A program made the position numbers and the translations under genes. From a virus, in the IMG/VR virus record IMGVR_UViG_3300021378_000185, positions 1 to 21,849 of that record: a stretch of 21,849 nt of DNA; one strand, given 5' to 3'. The notes beneath the pieces are model-generated. The model had not been told where the DNA came from and did no database searches. It worked only from the letters and a program-made list of their open reading frames with translations. Positions 14,795 to 21,232 of the stretch are shown here, piece after piece. Numbering within the stretch: position 1 is the first letter of the stretch; each line of letters opens with the position of its first letter.

Positions 14795-14802
14795 TATTTA
14801 TA
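14795..14802 (-). promoter_or_regulatory. T4-type late promoter TATAAATA upstream of the tagged cluster
   Basis: A perfect TATAAATA on the minus strand (context GTATAAATAGTATT) lies in the gap between the 61-aa gene and the first tagged gene. Transcription would begin a few bases downstream and leave a leader of about 30 bases containing GGAG before ATG 14756. T4 late promoters consist of this octamer, read by a phage sigma-like factor with a clamp loader. Placement at the only gap in the region makes it the strongest late-promoter call here. Confidence 0.6.
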
Positions 14803-14988
14803 CTATTTTTTAATTCGATAAGAAGGTTCGTAGAGTTTATTTGGATGAATGTCATCGTTTTCGTCGGTATAAATTATACCAAGTATTTCTAACATTCCTA
14901 TCATCTTTTCTCCGCCTTCTTTCAGTCCAATCTTATAAGAAGACCAACCTACTCCAACAATAACTGTAGAAAATATTAAATATTCCAT
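14803..14988 (-). CDS. Small single-pass membrane protein
   Basis: 61 aa. Residues 3-20 (YLIFSTVIVGVGWSSYKI) form an N-terminal membrane helix, then GLKEGGEKMIGMLEILGIIY and an acidic-to-basic soluble tail. It is coupled by TAATG to the 49-aa gene. Unknown function. It is the last gene of the early-type cluster before the late promoter. Confidence 0.6.
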   Translation of the reverse strand: MEYLIFSTVIVGVGWSSYKIGLKEGGEKMIGMLEILGIIYTDENDDIHPNKLYEPSYRIKK

Positions 14989-15137
14989 TATTTAACAAAT
15001 ATCCGTTCCATAACTGACTCGTGCCCTTTAGCAACCATTCCAGCATGAAATTTCATAGCTTCACTCATATCGTCAAAAATATATGATGCAAGTAAGTTTC
15101 CTTCTTTATCGAGTGCAGTAACTTTCCAACTATCCAT
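14988..15137 (-). CDS. 49-aa small protein, unknown
   Basis: A short ORF joined on both sides by TAATG (ATG 15135-15137 overlaps the stop before it, and its TAA overlaps ATG 14988). The protein begins MDSWKVTALDKEGNLLASYI and continues FDDMSEAMKFHAGMVAKGHE. The beta-strand, turn, strand, helix pattern is that of many tiny T4-like early proteins. The end is SVMERIFVK. No family recognised. Precise coupling on both ends is the main support. Confidence 0.58.
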   Translation of the reverse strand: MDSWKVTALDKEGNLLASYIFDDMSEAMKFHAGMVAKGHESVMERIFVK

Positions 15138-15364
15138 TATCCATTCCTCATGTATTTAGATGCAGGTTTTAATTCAATAAACTTCCTGCGGGATTTAGAA
15201 AATTGCTTCATAGGAGATTTAAACTCAGTATACATTTTAGTACCTGTAGATTTAAACCCTACGCAATGTCCGTGTTCATTTAAGATATAGGTATGATTCA
15301 GGACTTTATATCCTGCATCATCCCATGTTGTGATTTCTTTGAAAGCTTTATACTGTGTAGACAT
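15137..15364 (-). CDS. Small phage protein, unknown
   Basis: 75 aa from ATG 15364 (MSTQYKAFKEITTWDDAGYK). Longer forms from 15370 or 15385 are possible. AAAGG lies ten bases before 15364 and four before 15370. The protein looks beta-rich in the middle (NHTYILNEHGHCVGFKSTGT) with a basic end (SKSRRKFIELKPASKYMRNG). It overlaps the upstream gene by 17 bases. A host-takeover accessory is a guess from its early-type position only. Confidence 0.55.
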   Translation of the reverse strand: MSTQYKAFKEITTWDDAGYKVLNHTYILNEHGHCVGFKSTGTKMYTEFKSPMKQFSKSRRKFIELKPASKYMRNG

Positions 15365-15674
15365 AAACATCCATCCTTTCAGCATGTCTTAGTGGAAGAG
15401 ACTGATCGTATTTTCTAGGATGTTTTCCATCAGCAATTGCTGCTGCAGTCCTTGGACCTCTACCTTGACACTTAACTCTGTATCTAGTAGACTTGACCGG
15501 TTCGACATCTGTCCAACCACTCTGATATCTATAATTATTCATTTTGTCTTTCTGAGCAGCCATTTTGTTTATAGCTTTAACAGTTGACCTAACAGTTTCT
15601 AGTTCTAACATATCGCCTGCACTTTTAGTATACGCAGTCATTACATAGCTATCACTTATATTTCTTTTTTTCAT
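15348..15674 (-). CDS. Basic small phage protein, unknown, first gene of an early-type transcript
   Basis: 108 aa, basic (many Lys and Arg). An N-terminal helical part (about 15-45) is followed by YRVKCQGRGPRTAAAIADGK, which may be a nucleic-acid-binding loop, and RKYDQSLPLRHAERM. AAGGAA sits eight bases upstream of ATG 15674. It is served by the promoter at 15710-15738. No homologous family comes to mind. Confidence 0.6.
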   Translation of the reverse strand: MKKRNISDSYVMTAYTKSAGDMLELETVRSTVKAINKMAAQKDKMNNYRYQSGWTDVEPVKSTRYRVKCQGRGPRTAAAIADGKHPRKYDQSLPLRHAERMDVYVYTV

Positions 15675-15709
15675 AATTTAATTCCTTATCAATTGTTTAA
15701 TATAAAGTT

Positions 15710-15738
15710 ATTATACAGCATTTTTCACTATTTGTACA
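15710..15738 (-). promoter_or_regulatory. Early-type promoter TGTACA-N17-TATAAT
   Basis: TGTACA (15733-15738) and TATAAT (15710-15715) are 17 bases apart, upstream of the 108-aa gene. A 9-bp inverted repeat (arms 15727-15735 and 15750-15758, ACTATTTGT/ACAAATAGT) covers the -35. The sequence just upstream is the 18-base element shared with the promoter at 16329. Confidence 0.7.
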
Positions 15739-15748
15739 CCTTTTTTTG
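15731..15748. repeat. 18-bp promoter repeat, copy 1
   Basis: TTTGTACACCTTTTTTTG is identical to 16350-16367. It contains the -35 hexamer plus an upstream T7 tract (A7 on the transcribed-sense strand, like an UP element). The leaders downstream are also alike (AATTGATAAGGAATTAAA here). Confidence 0.75.
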
Positions 15749-15778
15749 CACAAATAGTATATAGATTCTATACGTATT

Positions 15779-15955
15779 TTATACGCCGTGAGTCATGTGC
15801 TCATAAGAATCTTTACATTCTTCTAGCTTGTCACCACACGCACATGTTTCTGATTCTTCGATTGAAGGAGCTCCGACGATAGATCTTACATGATCTTCTG
15901 AGAGCGTCACTCCAACTAGCTTTGCGATTACTTCTTCTAAGTTTGGTTCATACAT
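15779..15955 (-). CDS. 58-aa acidic protein with Cys/His motif
   Basis: A short ORF with AAGGAG eight bases before ATG 15955. It begins MYEPNLEEVIAKLVGVTLSE and ends in SETCACGDKLEECKDSYEHM followed by THGV. Cys38, Cys40 and Cys47, with His53 and His56, could form a small zinc site. The N-terminal half looks like a short helical unit. It lies ten bases after the 110-aa gene and ends about 40 bases before the next promoter. Unknown function; an inhibitor of a host protein is possible but unproved. Confidence 0.6.
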   Translation of the reverse strand: MYEPNLEEVIAKLVGVTLSEDHVRSIVGAPSIEESETCACGDKLEECKDSYEHMTHGV

Positions 15956-15965
15956 AATTTTCTCC

Positions 15966-16298
15966 TTAAATTCCTGTCCATCTTACTGCGGCTTTGTTGT
16001 AACCTTCAAGAATGTTTCCTCTTGCAAAGTTAGTAGCTGGAGCGTTATATCCAGCAGCCATTAGCATATCACCAATCTTAAACTTCTCATTAGTTTTGTT
16101 ATCGATGGCTTTAGGTGATTTTTTGACAATGAAACCGACTACGCTTGAAGCACCGTTTTCTTCTTGTCTCAGCAACTTAATATAGTTTCTTCCTTCTTCG
16201 AAGACATACGTATCATTTTTAGTGTGCTCATACTTGGCATGCAATTGGTCTTGCATGATGGTTAGAAGTTCTTGGGTTTTTTCAATTAGTTCGTTCAT
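15966..16298 (-). CDS. Conserved small phage protein, unknown
   Basis: 110 aa with AAAGGA eight to nine bases upstream. The N-terminal half is helical (MNELIEKTQELLTIMQDQLH), followed by beta-type segments (DTYVFEEGRNYIKLLRQE; SSVVGFIVKK) and the C-terminal GDMLMAAGYNAPATNFARGN, ending AAVRWTGI. A similar C-terminal pattern recurs in uncharacterised small phage proteins, by memory. It is served by the promoter at 16329-16357 and transcribed with the 58-aa gene. Confidence 0.62.
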   Translation of the reverse strand: MNELIEKTQELLTIMQDQLHAKYEHTKNDTYVFEEGRNYIKLLRQEENGASSVVGFIVKKSPKAIDNKTNEKFKIGDMLMAAGYNAPATNFARGNILEGYNKAAVRWTGI

Positions 16299-16328
16299 AG
16301 TTTAGTTCCTTTATCAATTTATAGTACC

Positions 16329-16357
16329 ATTATACCACACAATAAAGGGTTTGTACA
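16329..16357 (-). promoter_or_regulatory. Early-type promoter TGTACA-N17-TATAAT
   Basis: TGTACA (16352-16357), 17-base spacer, TATAAT (16329-16334) with extended -10 TGG. It drives the 110-aa gene; predicted leader about 25 bases. It shares both an 18-base upstream element and the leader AATTGATAAAGGAACTAAAC with the promoter 620 bases away. Confidence 0.72.
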
Positions 16358-16367
16358 CCTTTTTTTG
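16350..16367. repeat. 18-bp promoter repeat, copy 2
   Basis: TTTGTACACCTTTTTTTG, identical to 15731-15748. It forms part of a larger inverted repeat here (16353-16380). Confidence 0.75.
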
Positions 16368-16387
16368 AAAAAAAGTGTACTTTTTTT
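16353..16387. terminator. T7/A7/T7 inverted-repeat block after thyX, possible weak terminator
   Basis: Between the thyX stop and the next promoter lie T7-G-A7 and then GTGTAC-T7. Two exclusive hairpins can form on the minus strand: A7GT/ACT7 (16368-16387) and GTACAC-T7/A7-GGTGTAC (16353-16380, one mismatch). Neither has a GC-rich stem, so termination would be weak. The block also overlaps the -35 of the next promoter. Confidence 0.35.
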
Positions 16388-16425
16388 ATATCTATTTGTT
16401 ATATGTAATATGGTAACTATAACTA

Positions 16426-17085
16426 CTATATTACATCGTCTAAAGGAAATATCTGATATATTGCCTCAGCACAAGCCTTAGCAATCAACTGATGTTCCTT
16501 CTGAGTGCCGTTTTCTGCTCTCAATTGGATATAATGTATCCATGATCTCAGTGTTCCATTTACGTACATACGAGACATCGTTAAACCCTCAGGTAGAATT
16601 GCTCTAGCCTGTTCTTTTGCGATGCCGGCATTGATAGCCCATTCATATGCGTGTTTACAACGCTCGATAATTACCTCTTGATACGATTCCCATATATGAT
16701 GTATAGGATCATCAATACCAACTTCTACTGAATTTTGACGATTCTTATCGTCTTGCATCCTAGCTTCTCTAGTAATAAAGCTTAGGTCTTTTGTAGGATC
16801 AGCATACCGCTGACTAAATTCTTGAAACGAAAAAGATCGATGTCTAAGAATTTGTCTGGCGATATCCCGAGTAGTATCGATTTCCATACAGACACTGGCC
16901 ATCTCTAAAGGCGACCAGTGCTGATGTTTAATCAAATACTTGACTAATTTCTCCGCGGTCTCTTCATTATTTTGGTTGTTTGGATTCGAAACTCTGGCAC
17001 AATATGCAACCATTTGTAACAAATCATCTTTCAAATCAACGCCAATTGCTGGCTTACTATACGAAACAACACGAACATTGAACAT
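16426..17085 (-). CDS. thyX: FAD-dependent thymidylate synthase ThyX
   Basis: Makes dTMP from dUMP with methylene-tetrahydrofolate, FAD and NADPH. 219 aa, a normal ThyX length. The signature RHRxxSxxxxSxR is present as RHRSFSFQEFSQR (81-93). The C-terminal active-site helix LTMSRMYVNGTLRSWIHYIQ, followed by LRAENGTQKEHQ, matches the substrate-binding region. Many T4-like phages carry ThyA-type td, while ThyX is frequent in marine phages. AGAGGA precedes the ATG. It is the last gene of the bS21-uvsX-41 run, so the dNTP supply is coupled to replication genes. Confidence 0.96.
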   Translation of the reverse strand: MFNVRVVSYSKPAIGVDLKDDLLQMVAYCARVSNPNNQNNEETAEKLVKYLIKHQHWSPLEMASVCMEIDTTRDIARQILRHRSFSFQEFSQRYADPTKDLSFITREARMQDDKNRQNSVEVGIDDPIHHIWESYQEVIIERCKHAYEWAINAGIAKEQARAILPEGLTMSRMYVNGTLRSWIHYIQLRAENGTQKEHQLIAKACAEAIYQIFPLDDVI

Positions 17086-17088
17086 TAA

Positions 17089-17253
17089 TTAGTCCTCTTT
17101 TTTTACTAAAGTGTAAATACCCCAGGCTAATCCAGCCCAAGCTAAAAGTTTAGCGATACCGCCAAACAAAATTACTGAACCACATACCACAATAAGTGAT
17201 ACTCCATCCAAAGATGTTCTTTCAGCAAGTCTTCCTTTAATCCAATCTAACAT
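17089..17253 (-). CDS. 54-aa membrane protein
   Basis: The start at ATG 17253 is set by AGGAG seven bases upstream; a longer frame to 17319 would run into the helicase gene. The protein begins MLDWIKGRLAERTSLDGVSL and has one or two hydrophobic segments (LIVVCGSVILFGG; IAKLLAWAGLAWGIYTLV) ending KKED. The pattern of an amphipathic N-terminal helix followed by hydrophobic stretches recurs in tiny marine phage proteins, from memory. Function unknown. Confidence 0.65.
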   Translation of the reverse strand: MLDWIKGRLAERTSLDGVSLIVVCGSVILFGGIAKLLAWAGLAWGIYTLVKKED

Positions 17254-17263
17254 AGCATTTCTC

Positions 17264-18652
17264 CTATACTTTAAATTCTGCAAACGTGTCTTTATTTTCA
17301 TTATTCCCCCACGTCGCAATTGGTTTATCGGGGATGCTCATGTCAGACATTATGTCGTCCTGAGCAGATTCTTCTACATCATACAATTTCATCCTTGCAC
17401 GATCAATTCCGACCACAAATCTTTTAAATTTAGTCGGATCATTATATCTATTCTTAAGTTGCTTAACCATTACTTGATTAAGTTCATCCAATTCTTCAGT
17501 CGCTATTAATGCAAACATCAAATCGGCTGTAGCTGGTAAGCCAAAGGATTCTGATGTATCTTCAAGACCCACATCAGTATTACTAAAACCAGAACGTGTA
17601 GTTTGAGTCGCTGTCATAATTGGCAGATTAAACTCAATAGCTAGACCACGTAATTCTTCAGCAATAGCTTTAATGTAAGTGTAACTATTTATACTACCAC
17701 CCATTGCTTTCATACGAGAAGACGAGCATATGTTTAAGTAATCTATGTATATGATATCTGGTGCAAACTTTTTCTTAAGTTTTAATTCGTTGAGCAAAGC
17801 TCTAAAATGACCAGAATGAGCAGCACCTGTTGGATATTCTTTAATGAGTAATTTACCAATAGTTCCTGTAGCAATCTTTTCGATCTTTTCAGAAAACACA
17901 TTTTTAGGTAATGACTCAAGCTGTTGAATAGGTAGATCCATAAGATTAGCATCAATACGTTCAGCGATTCTTTCTTCAGCCATTTCCATAGTGATGTATA
18001 AAACGTTTTTACCTTGTTGCAATACTGAGGCTGCATTATGACACATAAACAAAGATTTACCTACACCTGTACCGGCCAAACACACATTAAGTGTTTTGTT
18101 TGGAATACCACCCTTTGTAATCTTATTAAAATATTCAAGATCCCACGGAATGCGTTCTTCAGTTTTATTGTAAAAGTCAAAACGTGCCGAAGAATCGTCA
18201 ATATAATCATGACCGATTGCTTGATCGAACGATACGCCAAGCGCAGTCGAAAGAATTTCCGGTATCGCACCTTCAGATTTTTCTGGATCCTTGCCATCAA
18301 TAATACCGATAGAATCCATAATCGCAAGATATACTGCACGATCTTTGCACCACTTTTCAGTCTCATTGATCAAATAGTCAGTGTCAAGATCAGTCTTATT
18401 TGCAATCTCGTTAATTAAAATCGATGATTGATTTAAGACATCTTCTGGAGCAGCTACCTTTTGTAACTCAATATCTAACACTCTACCTGTAGGTAATTTA
18501 TTATGTGTTGCTACAAAGCTTACAATAAGATCGAATACTACTTTGTGCGAACCTTCAAAATATTCTTTTTGAAGATATGGTATTACGCGTCGGCAGTATT
18601 CTTCGTTATTAAGTAGATGACTCAGTACGTGCGTTGGTATTTCGTTCTTCAA
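17264..18652 (-). CDS. 41: Replicative DNA helicase, T4 gp41/DnaB family
   Basis: Unwinds DNA at the phage replication fork as a hexamer with primase (gp61 type, not here). 462 aa. Walker A is AGTGVGKS (193-200), Walker B IIYIDYLN, and a DnaB H3-like stretch follows (PIMTATQTTRSGFSNTD). The N-terminal domain is like gp41 (HVLSHLLNNEEYC). No ATG exists at the front: the frame opens with TTG at 18673 or TTG at 18652. I chose 18652 because AAGGA lies ten bases upstream. The beginning overlaps the 104-aa gene by 44 bases. It lies near uvsX as in T4 (uvsX-40-41). Confidence 0.93.
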   Translation of the reverse strand: MKNEIPTHVLSHLLNNEEYCRRVIPYLQKEYFEGSHKVVFDLIVSFVATHNKLPTGRVLDIELQKVAAPEDVLNQSSILINEIANKTDLDTDYLINETEKWCKDRAVYLAIMDSIGIIDGKDPEKSEGAIPEILSTALGVSFDQAIGHDYIDDSSARFDFYNKTEERIPWDLEYFNKITKGGIPNKTLNVCLAGTGVGKSLFMCHNAASVLQQGKNVLYITMEMAEERIAERIDANLMDLPIQQLESLPKNVFSEKIEKIATGTIGKLLIKEYPTGAAHSGHFRALLNELKLKKKFAPDIIYIDYLNICSSSRMKAMGGSINSYTYIKAIAEELRGLAIEFNLPIMTATQTTRSGFSNTDVGLEDTSESFGLPATADLMFALIATEELDELNQVMVKQLKNRYNDPTKFKRFVVGIDRARMKLYDVEESAQDDIMSDMSIPDKPIATWGNNENKDTFAEFKV

Positions 18653-18923
18653 GTTTTGTCGTTCCTTGTTCAATAATATGTGTTAATAAATCTCCGAGGT
18701 AGTTATTAAAATCCTCGTCTTCTTTCAATGTGTCGTGATCGTAATCACCAGGATCGCTTATGTTATATGTAAATGATAACGTTGCGATATCAAGTTCCGG
18801 AGATTCCTTGATCGATACAGTACCGTAAATAAATCTTACATTCGGAAATGGTGAATTATCGTTTAAATGTATCGCATAGAAATCAGAATCCGGATGTTCT
18901 ACTGTAATATAATGACTATCCAT
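18609..18923 (-). CDS. Conserved small protein between uvsX and gene 41
   Basis: 104 aa, acidic. The N-terminal 60 residues look beta-rich (YITVEHPDSDFYAIHLND; VRFIYGTVSIKESPELDIAT), followed by DEDFNNYLGDLLTHIIEQGT, a likely helix. In T4, gene 40 holds this place; I see no clear likeness to gp40. Comparable small ORFs sit here in marine T4-like phages, by memory. It overlaps the uvsX stop by eight bases and the helicase start by about 44 bases, implying coupled synthesis. Confidence 0.65.
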   Translation of the reverse strand: MDSHYITVEHPDSDFYAIHLNDNSPFPNVRFIYGTVSIKESPELDIATLSFTYNISDPGDYDHDTLKEDEDFNNYLGDLLTHIIEQGTTKLEERNTNARTESST

Positions 18924-19971
18924 TTTCTTGCTCGATGTCTAATTCGACGTCTAGTAGTGGTTTATGACCGATTTGATAATGGCCTTTTAAAAACTCTTTA
19001 AAGTTTGTTCCTTCGAAAATAGGTTTCCAGAACTCTTCTTCTAAAGTATCTTTTTCTCTCACTTTAGGTTGAACTAGTTCACCTGTTTCCATATCGACTC
19101 TACAATACCAGCCTACATTCGGTTTTTGAACGTAACCGCCGGCTAATGCAACATCTAGTAATCCTGAGTATGGAGCAATACCACCTTCCCAAGTTACACT
19201 AATTGGAATCTTAGACTTCTCTTTTACAAATCTAGATTTCTCTACATTGATCACAAAGTTATAACCTTTGATCTCTGTACCAGTCTTTTGTTGTTGTCTT
19301 CCGATAATCCAAATGTTATCTGCTGAATAATAAATTCCGGTACCGCCAGAAACAATTGCTTTAGGAAACAATCCGATCTCTTGATATGTGTGATTAACAG
19401 CAAGCAAAGGAATATTCTTCATGGCCAGATAAGGAGTGACCATTCTGAATAAACCCTTGAGTGCTTTGGCTCTTGACATGTCAGCAACTGATTTTTCGTT
19501 TAACGCATCTTCTAATTCTTTCTTAGAAGCAAGGTTACCAATAGAATCAATGACTACAATGACTTTATCATTTCTTTCAATATTTTCTAGTTGACCTACT
19601 AAATCAAACTTTAGTTGCTCTACGTCCGTGATTGGAGTATGTAATACTCTATCAGTATCGATACCGAATGATTCGAAATATGATTGCGGTGAACCAAACT
19701 CTGAATCATAAAATAGTAACACTGCATCTTCGTGTTCCTTTAAATATGCACCTGCCATCAATAAGGCAAATGATGTTTTAAAGTGTTTAGAAGGACCGGC
19801 CAATACCGTTAAACCAGGAGTTAATCCACCATCTGGATCTCCGGATAAAGCGACATTGATCATAGGCACTTCTGTTTTAGTCATTTCTTTATCGGCAAAG
19901 AATATTGACTTTGATAGAACGTCCGAAGCTTTAATCTTAGAGTTCTTTTTTAATTTATCCATTACTGACAT
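18916..19971 (-). CDS. uvsX: UvsX, RecA-like recombinase
   Basis: Strand-exchange protein for recombination-dependent replication and repair. 351 aa, compared with about 390 in T4. The Walker A region is LAGPSKHFKTSFALL (residues 58-72); GPSK-x-FK is the T4 UvsX variant of the RecA GPESSGKT. Walker B is VIVVIDSIGNL. The loop-containing part ALKGLFRMVTPYLAMKNIP and the strand PLLAVNHTYQE are also typical. The N-terminus [15 protein letters not shown] matches the UvsX style. The C-terminus is acidic. It is coupled by TAATG to bS21. UvsY is not in this window. Confidence 0.95.
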   Translation of the reverse strand: MSVMDKLKKNSKIKASDVLSKSIFFADKEMTKTEVPMINVALSGDPDGGLTPGLTVLAGPSKHFKTSFALLMAGAYLKEHEDAVLLFYDSEFGSPQSYFESFGIDTDRVLHTPITDVEQLKFDLVGQLENIERNDKVIVVIDSIGNLASKKELEDALNEKSVADMSRAKALKGLFRMVTPYLAMKNIPLLAVNHTYQEIGLFPKAIVSGGTGIYYSADNIWIIGRQQQKTGTEIKGYNFVINVEKSRFVKEKSKIPISVTWEGGIAPYSGLLDVALAGGYVQKPNVGWYCRVDMETGELVQPKVREKDTLEEEFWKPIFEGTNFKEFLKGHYQIGHKPLLDVELDIEQENG

Positions 19972-20249
19972 TATCTTTTTCTCCTTCCGAATTGTGTTTG
20001 CTCTTGAGACCTTAATTGTCTCTTATGTCTAGCGATCGCTTCGGCTTTCTTTCGCTTACGTTTTGCCGTTGGTTTTTCGTAAAACTCTTTCGCGCGGACA
20101 TCTTGTAAGATACCTGCGGCTTCTACGGCTTTTTTGAATTTTCTTAATGCAACATCAAAAGGCATATCTTGAGGTGGACGATTGTCTCGTTTACCTTTCC
20201 GATTATTATTGAACTTTCTTGGTTGCGCTTTTAAATTAATACTTGGCAT
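19971..20249 (-). CDS. rpsU: Ribosomal protein bS21 homologue
   Basis: 92 aa. The bS21 core is clear: [20 protein letters not shown] (about 29-48), then [20 protein letters not shown] and a long basic tail. A basic N-terminal extension ([19 protein letters not shown]) precedes it. In bacteria bS21 sits by the anti-Shine-Dalgarno end of 16S rRNA and aids initiation. Phage copies are known in pelagic phages and may shift ribosomes to phage mRNA. It is the first gene after its own promoter, with GAGG before ATG, and is coupled by TAATG to uvsX. Confidence 0.93.
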   Translation of the reverse strand: MPSINLKAQPRKFNNNRKGKRDNRPPQDMPFDVALRKFKKAVEAAGILQDVRAKEFYEKPTAKRKRKKAEAIARHKRQLRSQEQTQFGRRKR

Positions 20250-20277
20250 ATTTCCTCTTTTATTAGTTAATGGGTAT

Positions 20278-20306
20278 ATTATAACATGAAATCAGTCAAT
20301 TGTACA
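20278..20306 (-). promoter_or_regulatory. Promoter of the bS21-uvsX-41-thyX operon (TGTACA-N17-TATAAT)
   Basis: TGTACA (20301-20306) and TATAAT (20278-20283) are 17 bases apart, with extended -10 TGT. The -10 overlaps the stop codon of the SGNH-like gene, so the promoter is buried in the end of the gene before. Predicted leader is about 20 bases. Confidence 0.7.
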
Positions 20307-21232
20307 CAGTTAATTCCCCAATTTTTACGTCTATATGACTCTGGAGATAAGTGTACCGATGACGTACTTTCCATATGATCCTTAGCGTATTTCTCACTGT
20401 CCATTGTGAGCCACTCTTCAGGATATTCAACCCTTTTCATTCCTAATGCATCCATATTAGCGATCCATTGGTTTAAAGCGTTGATTCTTTCTTCGCGAGA
20501 ACCCCAAAACGGTTGATCTTTATAGTAACCCGTTTTCGGTAGTTTTCTCTCTTCGAATTCTATTGGCCATGGTGTTGAGTATTCTACTTTAATTCCTTTA
20601 CGTTCTAACTCATCTCCAAAGCGTTTCCATTCTTTTAGCATAGGCATACTATCAGCGTTTAATCTGCAAATATGATGTCTAATATCTATGTTACCAAAGG
20701 ACATAGTAATTCCTTTCGGCATACATTCTAATATATGTTTGGTGACATACTCAAAATCTGATTTAATTTGACCATTGAGTGTTAGTCCATCAGTTTTTAT
20801 TACCATTGAGTCTTCTCGAGAATAAGCGGCAGTATGCGAATCGCCTATTGTTAACCATTTTATATCGGCAATATCTGTAGATTTAAGTGTTCTTGCAGTC
20901 TTACATTTTTCTGATACAGTATCACACCACTCTTTATTCTCAACATCTTTACGCTTTTTTAGCATAGCACCATAGTCTGGCATATCAATATCTAGTGAGT
21001 ACACAATCCTGGCTTCTAAGAAGTTATTGATTCTTCTTTCTAGTTCATCAGTAAATCCACCAAACAAGTTTAGTGACCCACCAAAATTAACTCCATGATC
21101 TAGATATAAAACATCTACTTGGTATCCTTCATGGTTAATTCCAACTCCTAAGTTTTCAGACCACGTTCTTGCCCAGCCATATCCGTGACTATTCTTCTTC
21201 CTAGGTATTTTGTTAAATGTTCCTGTAATCAT
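20279..21232 (-). CDS. SGNH/GDSL-hydrolase-like protein with extra N-terminal domain
   Basis: 317 aa. Residues 125-317 carry reduced SGNH blocks: [11 protein letters not shown] (block I, GDSH 130-133), [11 protein letters not shown] (177-187, at the GxND block III position) and [10 protein letters not shown] (291-300, the block V His without the usual Asp). Residues 1-100 form a separate part with [19 protein letters not shown] that I do not recognise. Hydrolysis of an ester or acyl-transfer is possible, but the altered motifs leave activity open. ATGA coupling with the PLP-fold-like gene suggests joint action, perhaps on a small metabolite, DNA base or cell-surface glycan. Confidence 0.65.
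   Translation of the reverse strand: MITGTFNKIPRKKNSHGYGWARTWSENLGVGINHEGYQVDVLYLDHGVNFGGSLNLFGGFTDELERRINNFLEARIVYSLDIDMPDYGAMLKKRKDVENKEWCDTVSEKCKTARTLKSTDIADIKWLTIGDSHTAAYSREDSMVIKTDGLTLNGQIKSDFEYVTKHILECMPKGITMSFGNIDIRHHICRLNADSMPMLKEWKRFGDELERKGIKVEYSTPWPIEFEERKLPKTGYYKDQPFWGSREERINALNQWIANMDALGMKRVEYPEEWLTMDSEKYAKDHMESTSSVHLSPESYRRKNWGINCVQLTDFML

Noticed and set aside
15137-15364. AFKEI near the N-terminus of the 75-aa protein as a tag
   Set aside because: The phenylalanine is too far from Met and no protease site follows; it is in an early-type unit.
17686-17693. TATAAATA inside the helicase gene as a late promoter
   Set aside because: It lies mid-gene, about 430 bases before the next start, and the genes downstream (54-aa protein, thyX) are not expected to be late. 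Chance match in AT-rich DNA is simpler.
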